This document shows, piece after piece, positions 23,962 through 35,322 of a stretch of DNA of 64,000 bases (position 1 is the first letter of the stretch; each line of letters starts with the position of its first letter). The notes beneath the pieces are model-generated. The model ran no database searches. It saw only the letters and a list, made by a program, of their open reading frames with translations, and had not been told where the DNA came from. Both the position numbers and the translations under genes were made by a program. The stretch is from Schizophyllum amplum (lineage: Eukaryota; Basidiomycota; Agaricomycetes; Agaricales; Schizophyllaceae), in the NCBI GenBank assembly GCA_007026445.1, contig VDMD01000007.1:310001-374000 (forward strand). Reading direction: 5' to 3'.

Positions 23962-24066
23962 GCGACGAGGCGCTGCCAATGTGCAGACCTGGCCACAGGG
24001 CCAGGGCGGTACCGGGTGCGAGTTTGCACCCGGGGGCTATAAGGGTGGATGGGTGTCCGTCGAGGG
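23962..24066. ncRNA. Candidate structured element, copy 2
   Basis: Second copy of the 23628-23731 core. Stems are kept while loops differ: CCTGGCC-ACAG-GGCCAGG, and CCGGGTGC pairs fully with GCACCCGG, where copy 1 has a T-G pair in place of T-A. The outer stem is shortened to CGACG/CGTCG. Weaker similarity extends on both sides (TACCCCCTCG upstream; AGAGGGTGAGT and ATCCTGACG downstream). Confidence 0.35.
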
Positions 24067-24846
24067 TGGCGGCACCTGTGAGCAGGGAACCGGCGACGTG
24101 TGCTTAGGAAGAGGGTGAGTGCAGAGGCTTCGTCGTCTGTTTTGACTTCATCCTGACGTAGCGATGCAGACTGTCTTTGACGTTGCTTGGGAGTGATGTC
24201 CCGTCGAAGTCGAAGGTTCTGCTTCGCGTTCGCTATCCCCACCCGCGTTCCAATCATCAACGGCGCCTCGAATAGGCTCGAGATTGCGTAAACCTGTTTG
24301 TCCGCCGCCCCTCCAGTGGCAATCCGATCGGTGCTCTGTTATCTTCGTAGTAACGGAGAGAGCGCGCCACAACACGCAAGGGCGTCGGACCCGCTGTTGT
24401 ACCTACCTATCTGACATCTCTACCTGACAGCTCCTCGCGCGTAGAAACATATCGCTCCTCTCACCTACGGGTCCACCTAGCATCATCTTCTCAGACTTCT
24501 ACATATATTCACCCATACTAATTGCGTCTGCCTCTAGTCTCTATCCTGTAGTCTACTTCTGATTGTTCTCTCTTTCTCGCCTCATATTTATCTGTTCTCG
24601 TGTAATGTTCTCCTGTTGCCATTGCTACTTGAGTAGCACGGTTATAAAGCATAACTGCTTTGCGATCTGTGTCTTCCCGGGTGAGGGAACATATGCCTGT
24701 TCGTCCGGCTGAACCACTGAAGAGACCCAATTCAGCTTGCAGACGTCTATGATGGACTTGTATATATCGTCTATCCGTAAGCAGCAAGTAATCTAAGCCA
24801 TTCTATAGATTAGTAACTGGAAAACACAATTCCCCTCGCGCTGCCA

Positions 24847-26343
24847 TCATCCGCTGGCCGCTTCCAACAGAGCATTCGACGGCACAGTCGTATTCGCTAG
24901 CGGATTGCCGGCCAGTGCGTCGTGCTCCGGCGGCACCTGCTCCAGCGACTTCTCCCCTGGTATAAGTTCTGGCGGCACAGGCGTCTCGAGCGAGCCGTCG
25001 AACGGCCCTGCGAGCTTCTCCAGGCGCAACCGGCGGAGGATATAGGAAGCGAGCATGATGCCAGGCGTGTAGACGAGCGTGGACTTCCAGGCAGGGATCT
25101 GCACGCGCTGCGACATGACCTTGTCGTAGTCGGCTAGTGATGCCAGTGAGTGGCTGAAAGAAGGGAGAAGTGAGTATACAGGACAGCGCACCTTCCAAAG
25201 ACTTCTTGAGGTCAATCAGCAGGTAAGTCTTGTCGGTCATGATGACATCCAGCCCCCAGGAGATTGCCTATGGGGATGTCAAAGGTGCGACGATGTCTAT
25301 ACATGCAGACGTACCTCGAGCATCGCGTCCGGTTCGTTCACCGTCCACACCATGACGCGCTTGCCCGCCGCATGTGCCTTGTCCACGAACGCACGCCCGC
25401 CATTGCTCACCAGGCTCGCGAACATCAAGCTTATGGTGTCGACATTATCCCAGAAGTATGTGCGCGCATCGGTGACGCTGATGCCTAGGTAGCTGCGTCG
25501 ACAGCGGGGCAGGATCTCTCGCGCGAACGGAATGAAGCGTGGGTGCCATAGGCCTAGGATGAGCCGCGGCGCGAGCAGCGTCTCCCAATCCGTGTGTGAG
25601 GATATGAGGCGGTGCAGAAGCGGGAAGAGGACCGCGGGGTCGTTATTGGGCTTGACGTCCTGTGCGGGGTCAGTGGAAGCAGATAAAAGTATACAACGCG
25701 CTACGCACGACGTTGAAGATGACGTGCTGGTTCTCCGGCTGCAATGGGGGTTAACTGAGCATGCGACGCGACGGCGGGGCACCGCACCTTCATGAGGAGA
25801 TCGAGCATCTCGGCAAACGTGGGGATGGCCTGCTGCGGCTCCTTCTTCGTGCGGACGTGCTCCATGCCGTCCGCGCCGTACCAGTTGCGCTCCTTGATCG
25901 CGCCTGGGGAATGTCAGCCAATTGGACCCACGAACAAACGCGAGCGTGCGCACCAGTCTGATCGGTCGTCCGGTCGAGGGCTTCAAAGGAGGTCAGAACG
26001 CGTCGCGCACTAAGGGACGCACGCACTTGGGTCGTGGAACATCAGCACGACGCGGTCCTTTGATACGTGCACGTCTGCGTCCGGTGTGAGCGGCGAACCC
26101 ATTGACACATGGTATATACTACGCACCGCTCTCTAGGCCGTCGACGCCGTCCCGGATGGCTGCCTCGAAGCTTGCCATTGTGTTCTCTGGAAAGCGCGCC
26201 GAAGCCTGTGCCCACTGTCAGTTTTGGTCCCTTGGCGTAACGGCACCCTGCCTACCCCGCGGTGACCCCAGCACTCTACATGACTGTCAGTGTCTGTAGC
26301 GACGAACAAAGCAATGGCGCGTACCCGGCAGTTTCTGCGCCAT
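24847..26343 (-). CDS. Glycerophosphodiester phosphodiesterase family protein
   Basis: GDPD-fold phosphodiesterase hydrolysing glycerophosphodiesters; fungal relatives such as Pgc1 act as phosphatidylglycerol phospholipase C. The first exon is only MAQKLP, followed by the motif CWGHRGASARFPENTMASF (HRG...PENT), with the second catalytic region FHDP and the metal-ligand acidic residues around it. Then come LDVKPNN-type VDVKPNNDPAVLFPLLHRL, RLILGLWHPRFIPFA, YLGISV, GKRVMVWTVNEPDAMLEAISWGLDVIMTDK. A C-terminal extension of about 90 residues contains WKSTLVYTPGIMLASYILRR, a possible amphipathic or membrane segment, then a Pro/Glu-rich tail. The gene has several short introns. Exact substrate is not certain. 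Confidence 0.88.
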
Positions 26344-26648
26344 CCTATGTTGTTGTTGGTGGTGGTGGTCGATAAGAAGAAGAGTGACTCTGAGTGCTTG
26401 CGCCTCGGATACGGCAGCGTTCGCTTGACATGACGTGAACAAGCCAACGTTGACAAGAAGTTTCAGTTATGTCATCTTCATCATGCAACGTGCATGCCAA
26501 TCTTAGCGTGGGAACTATCATGCGGTGGACCCACTACCTAGAAAAGTGCGGAAAGTTGCAAAGTTCCTACTGAGGTATCCCTAAATTTTCCTAGTTCAAG
26601 TAATTGTGGATATGTCGAGACGCCTATGTGCACGGTTCCCCTTACCCG

Positions 26649-28745
26649 TTATCCCAACCGCACACGCTTCACCGCCCTCTGCTCCAACGCGTGTCTGTAG
26701 CCTTCCGCCGTCAGCTCCCCTTCCAGCAGTCGAGGCCAGAGTGGCAAAGACATCGGCACCAACGCTTCGCACGAAGATGCGCGCCTGAGACCAGCCAAGG
26801 GACGGTGTGCCTCTCGAAGGTAGATAGAACCAAGATCGGACGACGAGGTCAACAGCTGGGGACGAAAGCACGGCGCCTGCAGATCCAAAAGGGAGGGAAC
26901 GCTGGTATAGTCGAACGACTTCGAAGGCTGCATTGGTATGGCGAAGCATACGCTCCAGTCGCTGACAGAGCTGCTGCTTGAGACGACCTGGAAGCGTTCC
27001 TGCCTGTTCGTTGGAGGTGGTGTCGCGAGGAAGGCAGTAGATGGAAGAGATGAGTTCGTGGTCCAGGACGAAGGCGAGCAGTCGAATTCGCAGATAGACA
27101 TGTCGGACTCTGAGATATCGCTCACGTCGACAGGTTCGACGCGTCCTTCAGTAAGGACCGCTGACACCGACGAGGAGCTCGAGGAAGCAAAACTAGCGAC
27201 GGAGGAGCGAAGAGCCGCCTGGGCGAATGAGTCGTTTGCATCGAGGAGCAACGTGCGATCTTTCGCCAGCGAGGCCAGGTCAAGCGTCATGGTAGACGAT
27301 GAAGCCATCGTAGAAGTTGAAAGCGAAGTCGTCGGCGCAGAAGTCTTCGAGCGGATCGTCGAGGGAGGCATAGAGGTCGTCACTGAACCACGTACAGGCA
27401 ACGCAGTGAGCGCGGATGCCGGTGCAGAAGTCACTGCCGTGGTTGTCGCTTCCTTCCCAGTACCCTGTACTTTCAGAACTCGCAACTGCTCCGAAAGGTT
27501 GTCGTTCTCCTCCAACACCACGCGACCAGCCTCTCGCAGTCGGTCGATTGTCGCTTTGAGCTCGTCGACTTCCTCCTTTAGCGCCGTCACCTCCTGCGCT
27601 GACTCCTGCCCGTCATTGGCGACTGTCGTCTTAAGTGCGTGGAGGCTTGCGACCTCCTGCCGGAGCCTGCCGTTCTCTTCCTTCATCCTAGCCATCTCTG
27701 TCTCCGCCGACGCCATCTCCTCTTCCAACCTAGCATTGTCCTTCCTCAAGGCCGCATTCGCCACCAACACGCCGTTCGCCATCGCCTTCACTTCTTCCGT
27801 ATACCGCTCCAGCGCCTGCTGCCGGTAATCCAGTGCAGTGTACTTGCGTTGTATGCGCGCACACTGCGCGCGTGATGCATTGTACGACGTGAGCACATCG
27901 CCGTATATCTCGCGGAGATCGCGGTAGGCGGCGCGGCGGCGGGCGATGTCAGCTGAGGCGGAGGCAAGGTCGATTTTGGTGGAATGGAGGTCCTCTTGAG
28001 CGATGCTGAGCTCCTCGCGAGCCGAGGCAAGGTCGTGCTTCGTTGCGGAGAGGGTATGTTCGGTGCTGAAGAGATGCGCTTTCGTAGTGGAGAGGTCGCC
28101 TTGCGCGGCCTCTAGTTCTAGTGTCTTCTTCCCAAGCAGAGCGGCGGCGACCTCGAAGTCGCGCTGGGTGCGGCCAAGCTCGCAGAGGGCGGCGCGGGCA
28201 TGGGCGAGATCGCGAGCGGTGGTGGCGTAGGCATGACGGGAGGCGCTGAGGTCATGATAGATGATATGGTGGCGCTCTTGTAGGTCGGAGAGTTCCTTCT
28301 GCGAGCCGAGGAGATCGCGTCGTGTTTGTTCCAGTTCGCGATGAGATGCACAGGTAGGGGTCAAGTAGTCAACTGGCTTGAGCACTTGCAGAGCATGCTT
28401 GAGGGGTTGGAAGGTGGGCACAGTGTCCGGGATAGCGAGTTGCAAAGGTCGGGCGAAGGATTGAAGGCTGAGCCAGAGATAATGAAGAACGAAGTCGATG
28501 GAGAGTGTGGCCCTCATTGCCAGGACGTGTACGCGCGCCCAGATAGAGCTCGGAGCAGAGATCAAGATGCGAAGGGCGGTTCTGAGCCAAGGAAGCTGAG
28601 CGACGTGTGAGTCGAGCTCGTGCGTGTCAGTACGCGTCGAGGGTGTCGTGATCGCCGCGGGTTGTGGCTGTCCAGCGATGTTTGTGAGGAGCGCTAAGAA
28701 AACGAGTGTGAAGAGCGCGAGAACAAGCGCGGCGAAGAGAGTCAT
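26649..28745 (-). CDS. Hypothetical membrane-anchored coiled-coil protein 3
   Basis: A 698-residue single-exon protein of no recognised family. It begins with a signal anchor, MTLFAALVLALFTLVFLALL (residues 1-20), and a second weakly hydrophobic region follows at about 60-110. From about residue 120 to 430 it is almost continuous coiled coil (ELEQTRRDLLGSQKELSDLQ, TKAHLFSTEHTLSATKHDLA, LEEEMASAETEMARMKEENG). The C-terminal third is Ser/Thr-rich and probably disordered (STSTMASSSTMTLDL, SSSSSSVSAV). The final segment VKRVRLG is basic. It could be a membrane tether or golgin-like protein, but no motif such as GRIP is present. An antisense open frame (26938-27828) mirrors the repeats and is not a gene. 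Confidence 0.75.
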   Translation of the reverse strand: MTLFAALVLALFTLVFLALLTNIAGQPQPAAITTPSTRTDTHELDSHVAQLPWLRTALRILISAPSSIWARVHVLAMRATLSIDFVLHYLWLSLQSFARPLQLAIPDTVPTFQPLKHALQVLKPVDYLTPTCASHRELEQTRRDLLGSQKELSDLQERHHIIYHDLSASRHAYATTARDLAHARAALCELGRTQRDFEVAAALLGKKTLELEAAQGDLSTTKAHLFSTEHTLSATKHDLASAREELSIAQEDLHSTKIDLASASADIARRRAAYRDLREIYGDVLTSYNASRAQCARIQRKYTALDYRQQALERYTEEVKAMANGVLVANAALRKDNARLEEEMASAETEMARMKEENGRLRQEVASLHALKTTVANDGQESAQEVTALKEEVDELKATIDRLREAGRVVLEENDNLSEQLRVLKVQGTGKEATTTAVTSAPASALTALPVRGSVTTSMPPSTIRSKTSAPTTSLSTSTMASSSTMTLDLASLAKDRTLLLDANDSFAQAALRSSVASFASSSSSSVSAVLTEGRVEPVDVSDISESDMSICEFDCSPSSWTTNSSLPSTAFLATPPPTNRQERFQVVSSSSSVSDWSVCFAIPMQPSKSFDYTSVPSLLDLQAPCFRPQLLTSSSDLGSIYLREAHRPLAGLRRASSCEALVPMSLPLWPRLLEGELTAEGYRHALEQRAVKRVRLG

Positions 28746-29006
28746 GGCGGCCAGCGACGATGGAGAGAGGGCGGTGATGGAAGTCAGTAAAGCACACGGA
28801 CGGCGTCCTGATCTTCACGTGCATGGAGGTAAGGAGAGCTTTTCCCACGCCACTGCAGAAAACTTGAATACGGTCGAGCACTGTCGCTGTGATTCAAGAG
28901 CAGGTGACAAGTGAATGCTATTAGTACACAAAAGATGTGCGAGCGTACGAGAGAACAAGTAAGTAGGATGAGTAAATTACAGTGCGGATACAATAAACGA
29001 GATAAT

Positions 29007-32000
29007 TTACCGGCGAGCGCTCTGATCCAACGCCATTTGTCGCTCTATGAGATGATCGACGGTGGCGGACCAATCCACATTGTCGCCTGCGCCTATCACA
29101 GCCAGCTTTTTCTTGGTTTTCCGGCCCCGCTTGCCCCTGCCTGGCTGCTCGCCGATGCCCCCCTCGAACTTCGTCCCGTAGACCTCCTTCGCAAGCCGCT
29201 TGATCTCGTTGAACTCGGACGTCGCCTGCGCCTGCAGGAAGGCGGCGTTCTTGGCGCGATGCGTGAGGCAGTCGGGCTCCTTGTAATCAGCCAAAGCGCC
29301 CGCTGGTATGGTAGCTGAATCCTCCATCGGACGCCCGCCAGGCCACAGCGAACCCCCGTGTGTCTTCCTCAAGATCTTGGTGATGTTCAGGCTTTCGCCG
29401 GGCGGGATAGGATGCGGCTGCGAAGGGGTTACGCACGGCATGTCGACCTCCTTCCGCAGCACGTGGTCGACGTCGACGGCGGAGAAGAAGGCGACGCCCT
29501 GCGGAAGGTCGTCCATCCCGAGCTTGTAGGCAAACATGCACCGCGTCCAGCAGTTCGCAATCTGCAGCGCGAGCGCCGCGCGGTACTTGTCCTGCTCCTC
29601 GACCAAGTAACGCAGCTCGTCGTGCACGGAGATGAGGTAGCGGGCCTTGATGTCGTACTTCTGGATGAGGTGGTCCATCGAGACGATAAGCATGTGCAGG
29701 TAGTCCACGCCTGAGCTCTGGACGACCCAATTGATACGCGACGGCATATAATCCGCCCCGAAACCCGTCGGCAGGTACTCCTTCACCAGCGCGTGCGTCA
29801 CCCCGCAGCCCAGCGCCGGCGTCTCCGGCTGGTCTGACAGCGCGATAGCCTCGAGCTTGTTGAACACAAAACTCTCCGACCCGCCGAACCAGAACTTGCG
29901 CTCAAAGAGGTCAGTGCGATGCGTGTTCTTGCCCTTGGTAGACGCGTAGAGGTTCTCCGCGAGCTTCTGCGCCTCCTCCGGCTTCATGCCCGCGTTTGCC
30001 TGCAGGAGTAGCAACACGGCGTGCCGCATCCCCGCGCCGTAGATCCGTGAGTAGTTGAACACCTTCGCCTGGTCGCGAGAGATGCCCAATATACTCGCCG
30101 TCTTCGAGTGCAGGTCTGTTCCCGCGCTCTTTGTGCCCTCCAGCGTCATCCACCCAAGCGCCGTCGCGCCGTGCACTCCGAACTGCGCGTCACCCATGCA
30201 GCTCGAGATCCACAGCTCCTCCGAGTCGACATCTGCGCCCACGATCGCGTACCCTGGTGGTGCACGCACCAGCGCCTTCAGCTCCGAGCCCACGCGGTTC
30301 TTCTTCGCGTTGCTCGCCGTCAGCCACGTCTTCTCGATCGCGCGCCGCGTCACCGTGCCCATCGTGATGACCTGCGGTACGATAACACCCCACTGCTTGC
30401 CCGGCGCCGCGTCGCGGAAGCCGAGGTCGCGGGCGCGTGCCTCGTCCTGCCACACCACCATCTGGTTCATGATGCGGTCGCGGGACGAGATCCAGTAGCT
30501 GCACATTGCGCTGAGCGTGAGCGCCTCCTTCGCCTCGTTGAACGGACTACTGAGCGTGCCGTTCGTGGCGTGGCCCATGAACGTCTTGCTAAGCGGGGAG
30601 CCGACGTTCGCGCTGTCGCCGTCTTTGTGCGGCAGCTTGAAGAACGTGTAGTCGCCGACGGCGACCATCTGCGCGAGGGTGTCGTCTGCGGGGTCGTAGA
30701 AGCTGACAGGCTTCCTCCGCGAGCCCTCGTCATCCTTGAGTTTGGCGCTCGGGACGCGGTACACCCAGCCGTGTTCCCTGGAGTGGAAGAGCGGATGGCC
30801 AAGCCAGGACAAGTGAAAGAGCAGGGGCGCCAAACGGTTGCGCACAGTGAGGTCCATGGAACCCGGGGGCATGTCCTTCTTGGGCTTGGTGATCTCCCAG
30901 TACCACTTCGGCCACAATACCGGGGGCGCCTTCGTCTTTGTCGATGATTTCGATTTAACCTTGCCGTTTTCCATAACCGACGGGGACCAGTCCAGCTGCC
31001 GCAGCCACGCATCGCTCTCGACGTCGTTGTCCTGCTCAAGCACCTGCTTCGCAAGACGGAACAACTGTTCCCTTGTGGAGTCATCGCGAGGTCCAACAGC
31101 TACGCGCATAGCGAGCGGCTTTCCCCTGCCCGCAGTTATAACACCACTCTCCAGAAGCGCCCCCGCGTGCTTCTTGGACAACAGATTGTACGACGACTTC
31201 AAGCCCTCTGCGCTTGGTAGTTGGGAGATGGCGGTGTTACCATCGGCGTCCACGAAGTCACGCGCATAGTGCCACCGGTCGCGCGTCGAGTATTGCAGGG
31301 GCTGGTTGTAGCAAGACAGCTGCAGAAGAAACGGAACGACGTTACGCAGCGATTTGGCGCTGAAGGGGTCCGCGAGGAGCGTAGCGTACCATGTAGGATA
31401 CGTGTTCAAAGCCTACAATGAGTTAGCCACGTCTCATGGTAGTCAGTATATTAGACATACCTCCTTCGGCTCAGGAGGGTACACGCCGCGACTCGCTCCC
31501 GCAATCTTGGGTTCCCAGTCGAGTTGGCTGAGCCACACATCGTCTTTCCAGGCACCCGTCTCCATGAGGCCCTTCGCATTCTCCGCCATCTCGTGGAGCT
31601 TGCTTTTCACCCCGTCCTCCATCTTTCTGAAGACGCCCTCCGCGCTCTGAATGTATTGCTTCCACCCCTCGTCGACAGTGAGAAACGCACTTCCCATTGT
31701 CAGAATGCCCGCGAAGCTGACGGGATGTGGACAGGCCTCGAGAAAGCCCGGTAGCACCTTGCGGTAGACGGCATGCGTCGTCGCGACGTCTTTGGCGCAG
31801 TAGGAGAGGTAGTCGGTTACGTCTGCGAGTATGCTTTCGCGGGTAGAGCTCATAAAGTCGTCGCGGATTTCTTTGGACACTTCGATCCCGCAGTGCAATT
31901 TCGCCACGTCGCGCAGCGAGTTCGCGGAGGTCACGTCCTGCCACGACGTGGCCAATGTCTCCTCCGCGTCCTCCGTGAACGCCGGCGCCGGCGTAGACTC

Positions 32001-33105
32001 CATTTCCAAAGTGTCAAGCAGCTTGCGCAGCCGCTCTTGCTCGGTTTCCGAGTCCGCCTGAACGAGCAGAGCCTCGATAGCCTGTATCGCCTCCTCCTTC
32101 TGCTGCTGGAGAACCTCTTTCTCCTTTTTATACTTGTTCCATGCGGGCCGCTGGTGCGAGGACATGCCCTTAACGGCGACATGCAGGGACATGGTGTCGA
32201 GGAAACGCGTGCGGCTCTGCGCGAGCTCGTATTCCTCCCGGATGCGGGCACGGTCATACGAGACATTGTGTCCCACTACAACACGCGCACGGGAAGGATC
32301 GCCAAGGGGGACAAGGTGTTCGGGGTCGTCCGTCTCGCCAAGCAGCCACGGGGAGAGCCATGCGTAAAACGCCGTCGGCGATGCCGCGCATGCCATGATG
32401 GGGTACATATGGATATTTGGTAGCGTCTCCACGTCGAAAGCCAGCATATCCTCGTCTGGATACTCAACATGCTCGGAGTAGGAACCGCCTTCGGGGAGAT
32501 AGTGATACTTTGTCCAGCCGCTACGCACCTCAAACTCGTGGGATTCTGGTACGGGCGGGATGTCCATCTCTGCGAACTGTTTCGCGAAGGAGAGATATGG
32601 CTCCGATGCCTGCGCGCCCATGACATGGAAGTGCTGATCGAGCGTGTTGCCGAGGAGAGGGGGAAGGGTGAAGGAGGTATTGGGAAGCACGGAGGACTGC
32701 GCGGGATCCAACCCATGGGCGGACAAGTGCTCGTGTGCGATGTTGATGTACGACCGTGGGGGCTGCGGGAAGGACACGTTCTTGAAGATTTGAGCGTGCA
32801 GAGATCGCGAGAGTAGCTGCACGCCCATCTCGTTGCGCTTGACTGGGACTTCGGTAAGCTCTCAGTCAGGGGAAATTGGGCCTGCGCGCACTATATTCGA
32901 CGACCGGCGGGTTGTCCTGCTGGCGGGGCGCCTGCACCGCATCCCGCGCTGGCTTCTCATCGGTCTTGCGGTCTGGTCGCCTTCGCACTTCATATCTCGA
33001 CGAGGGGTATGCAAGTTGCGCCTGGATACGGGCAGTTGCAGAAGTTTGAAACCGCCGAGGCAGACCAGAATTTGATTGGACGAGCGTTCGGACGGAGCGG
33101 CGCAT
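29007..33105 (-). CDS. MIP1: Mitochondrial DNA polymerase gamma
   Basis: Catalytic subunit of the mitochondrial replicase, about 1,300 residues. The first exon (start ATG at 33105) is an Arg/Ser-rich presequence, MRRSVRTLVQSNSGLPRRFQ, consistent with mitochondrial import. It joins by a short intron to LTEVPVKRNEMGVQLLSRSL. Exonuclease motifs are intact: LAFDVETLP (Exo I), VVGHNVSYDRARI (Exo II) and YCAKDVATTHAVY (Exo III). Polymerase motifs are intact: GADVDSEELWISS (A), DQAKVFNYSRIYGAG (B) and SVHDELRYLVEE (C). One intron splits the spacer between ...YPPEPKE and ALNTYPTWYATLLADPF. The C-terminal tail is basic (GRGKRGRKTKKK). It shares a 210-bp divergent promoter with the STK16-like kinase. 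Confidence 0.97.
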
Positions 33106-33315
33106 CGACTCATGAAGCGAACGCCGGGAAGCGAGCCAAGAGGTAAATAGCAAATGTGAAGAAAGAAGAGTCTGAAGAGTTGAGGAAGACAAGTTCTTAC
33201 TTACAACTTCGGACATACGGAAATACATACGCCGGCCCGGAGTCCGGCAAGTGATGGACACAGCCGTCGCCGATGCGGCTGAGCATCGTCGGCGACGACG
33301 ACGACAAGGACAGCG
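33106..33315. promoter_or_regulatory. Divergent promoter MIP1 / STK16-like
   Basis: Only 210 bp separate the two start codons, so the promoters must overlap. No TATA box is evident. Confidence 0.45.
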
Positions 33316-34991
33316 ATGTCCATTCCTGCTGCCCTCTTACACACCCTCGACAACCTCAAAGACCAGGCTAAGGATGCCATCTGGGCCCTTTCCTCTTGCC
33401 TCTGCCAGCAGGACGCCAAGGTCAAAATCAATGGCCGAACATGTTCGCATGTGCACCTACTGCCCTCACCAGTGGTCTGACCTGTCCCCTCGCAGTCAAG
33501 ATCGTGAAAGTCCTCGGCGAGGGAGGATTCTCATTTGTGTACCTCGCGCAGGACGAGCACAGCGGGGTGAGTGCGCCAAAGCACGCCGAAGCGCGACGCG
33601 GGTTGACGTGTCTCGCAGCGCCAATTCGCGCTCAAGAAAATACGCTGTCCGACGGGCTCTGATGGCGTGAAAGAGGCCATGCGCGAGGTAGAAGCATACA
33701 GGCGGTTCAAGTGCGTATGCAATCATCCAGTCACCCGCGCGGCACTAACGACGCGCAGACACCCTAACATCATACGCATTCTGGACTCCGCGGTCGTGCA
33801 GGATCCGGACGGCGACGGAAAGATCGTCTACCTCTTCCTTCCATTATACAAGGTGCGCCTGTCCCAATAATATATCCTCCCAGCTCACCCCAGGCTAGCG
33901 CGGCAACCTCCAAGACGCGATCAACACCAATGTCGTGTATGACAACTCCTTCCCAGAGGCCGAGATGATGCGACTGTTCAAGGGCACCTGCGAAGCCGTG
34001 CGCGCCATGCACGACTACCGTGCGCCGGTCGCGTCAGGTTCTGCCTCCGCATCCGCCTCCCGCCGCCAGCAGCAGCGTCAGCAACAGCGCGAGGAGAGAC
34101 ACTCTGAGGATGACGACGATGACGAGCGGTTCCCACAGCCAGAGGGCGACGCGGACGGCGGCTTCTCGTATGATGGCGCGAGCGTACCCCTTGTCACGAA
34201 ACACCGCGTCGAGGACGAAGGCGACGTTATCTTCGACGGCGACCAGGAGCTCAGCAACAACGGCGGCAACACGGAGCTCGTACCTTACGCTCACCGTGAC
34301 ATCAAGCCTGGGTGCGTTTTTGCGTGGCCGTAGCGTTATGCGCGGCCGTAGGTGCTGGGACGAATGCTCATGTCGTGCAGGAATGTTATGATCGCAGACG
34401 ACGGCGCGACGCCCATCCTCATGGACTTTGGCAGCACCGTGAAGGCGCGCATCAAGATTGAGAACCGCAATCAAGCGCTTGTGCAGCAGGACATTGCCGC
34501 AGAGCAGAGCACCATGACATACCGCGCGCCTGAGCTCTTCGATGTGAAGACGGGCGTCATGCTCGACGAGAAGGTCGATATCTGGGTAAGTACTGCCTCC
34601 TATCCCACCCAATTGCTTACCCCACATCCCACTTCTTTTATCTCCCCTCCTTGGCCTGCTGATCATATCACCCCCAGTCCCTCGGTTGCACTCTCTACGC
34701 CCTGGCCTACAACCACTCCCCCTTCGAGAGCACACAGGGCGAGCAGGGTGGGTCCATCGCCATGGCCGTGCTCAACGCGCAGTACAAGCACCCCAGCTCG
34801 AGCTACTCGCAGGGCCTCAAAGACCTCATCGACAGCATGCTGAAGGTGAACCCGGCGGATAGGCCAGATATACATGAGGTGAATAGTCTCTTGCTGGTCT
34901 CATCCTGCACTTTCCTGGCAACTATCTGCTCATATTTTCGCTCATTCAGGTCATCGAACTGTGCGACCGTGTACTGCAGACACTGGCATAG
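33316..34991 (+). CDS. ENV7: STK16/Env7-type serine/threonine kinase
   Basis: NAK-family protein kinase related to human STK16 and yeast Env7 (vacuole membrane). The N-terminus contains SSCLCQQD, a Cys pair in the position where STK16 is acylated. Kinase motifs are KVLGEGGFSFVYLAQ (P-loop), QFALKKIRC (Lys), EAMREVEAYRRFKHPNIIRI (alpha-C Glu), YAHRDIKPGNVMI (catalytic loop), LMDFGSTVKARI (DFG), TMTYRAPELFDVKTG and VDIWSLGCTLYALAYNHSPFE. An insert of about 70 residues, rich in Ser, Gln and acidic residues, separates helix E from the catalytic loop and is unusual for the family. Exons are joined by short introns, and the last exon is ViELCDRVLQTLA followed by stop. The name follows similarity, not synteny. 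Confidence 0.9.
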
Positions 34992-35322
34992 GCCACTTCC
35001 CACCTTGGTGGTGTCGTCTGCGTCATCCCGTCCGTCTTTCGTAGCCTCTCTGGCTCCTGTCTGCAATGCGTACATAGAGCCATGGACTCGCCGGGTATTG
35101 TATAAATTATCTATGGGAACAATGCCTAGGACTTGTACGCAGACGTATGGGGCCGCGCTGAGCGCGCCACGCCACCCACTGTGGTCGAAAGGGCGGCATG
35201 CCGAGGCTTCTGCGGTCCACCCTCGCGGTTCGGACAATTCTGCCCTGCGGCTTCGCTTCAGGTGTCCTCTGCATCTCTCGCAGCAACGAGGCTTCGAAGA
35301 CCTAGATGAAAACAGCGGACAC
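34992..35322. other. Convergent intergenic region
   Basis: 331 bp between the ends of the kinase (+) and COQ9 (-). Only 3' UTR-like sequence is seen. Confidence 0.5.

Larger units (their letters stand above)
23175..24846. other. Gene-poor stretch with duplicated element
   Basis: No protein gene is supported in 1.67 kb. The stretch is dominated by the tandem duplication at about 23607-24165. The open frames on the minus strand are not conserved between the two copies, which argues against coding. Confidence 0.5.

Noticed and set aside
23628..24066. 5S rRNA or SRP RNA identity for the duplicated element
   Set aside because: The GGTACC and GGGCC blocks gave a passing resemblance, but 5S internal boxes and the SRP helix-8 signature are missing.
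23577..24260. Two minus-strand open frames (116 and 109 codons) across the duplicated element
   Set aside because: The two copies are read in different frames, so the encoded peptides are unrelated despite similar DNA.
26938..27828. 296-codon open frame on + strand
   Set aside because: Mirror of the coiled-coil gene on the other strand; low-complexity Ser/Glu pattern follows from its repeats.
30108..30947. 279-codon open frame on + strand
   Set aside because: Antisense to the polymerase-gamma coding sequence, which has intact motifs.
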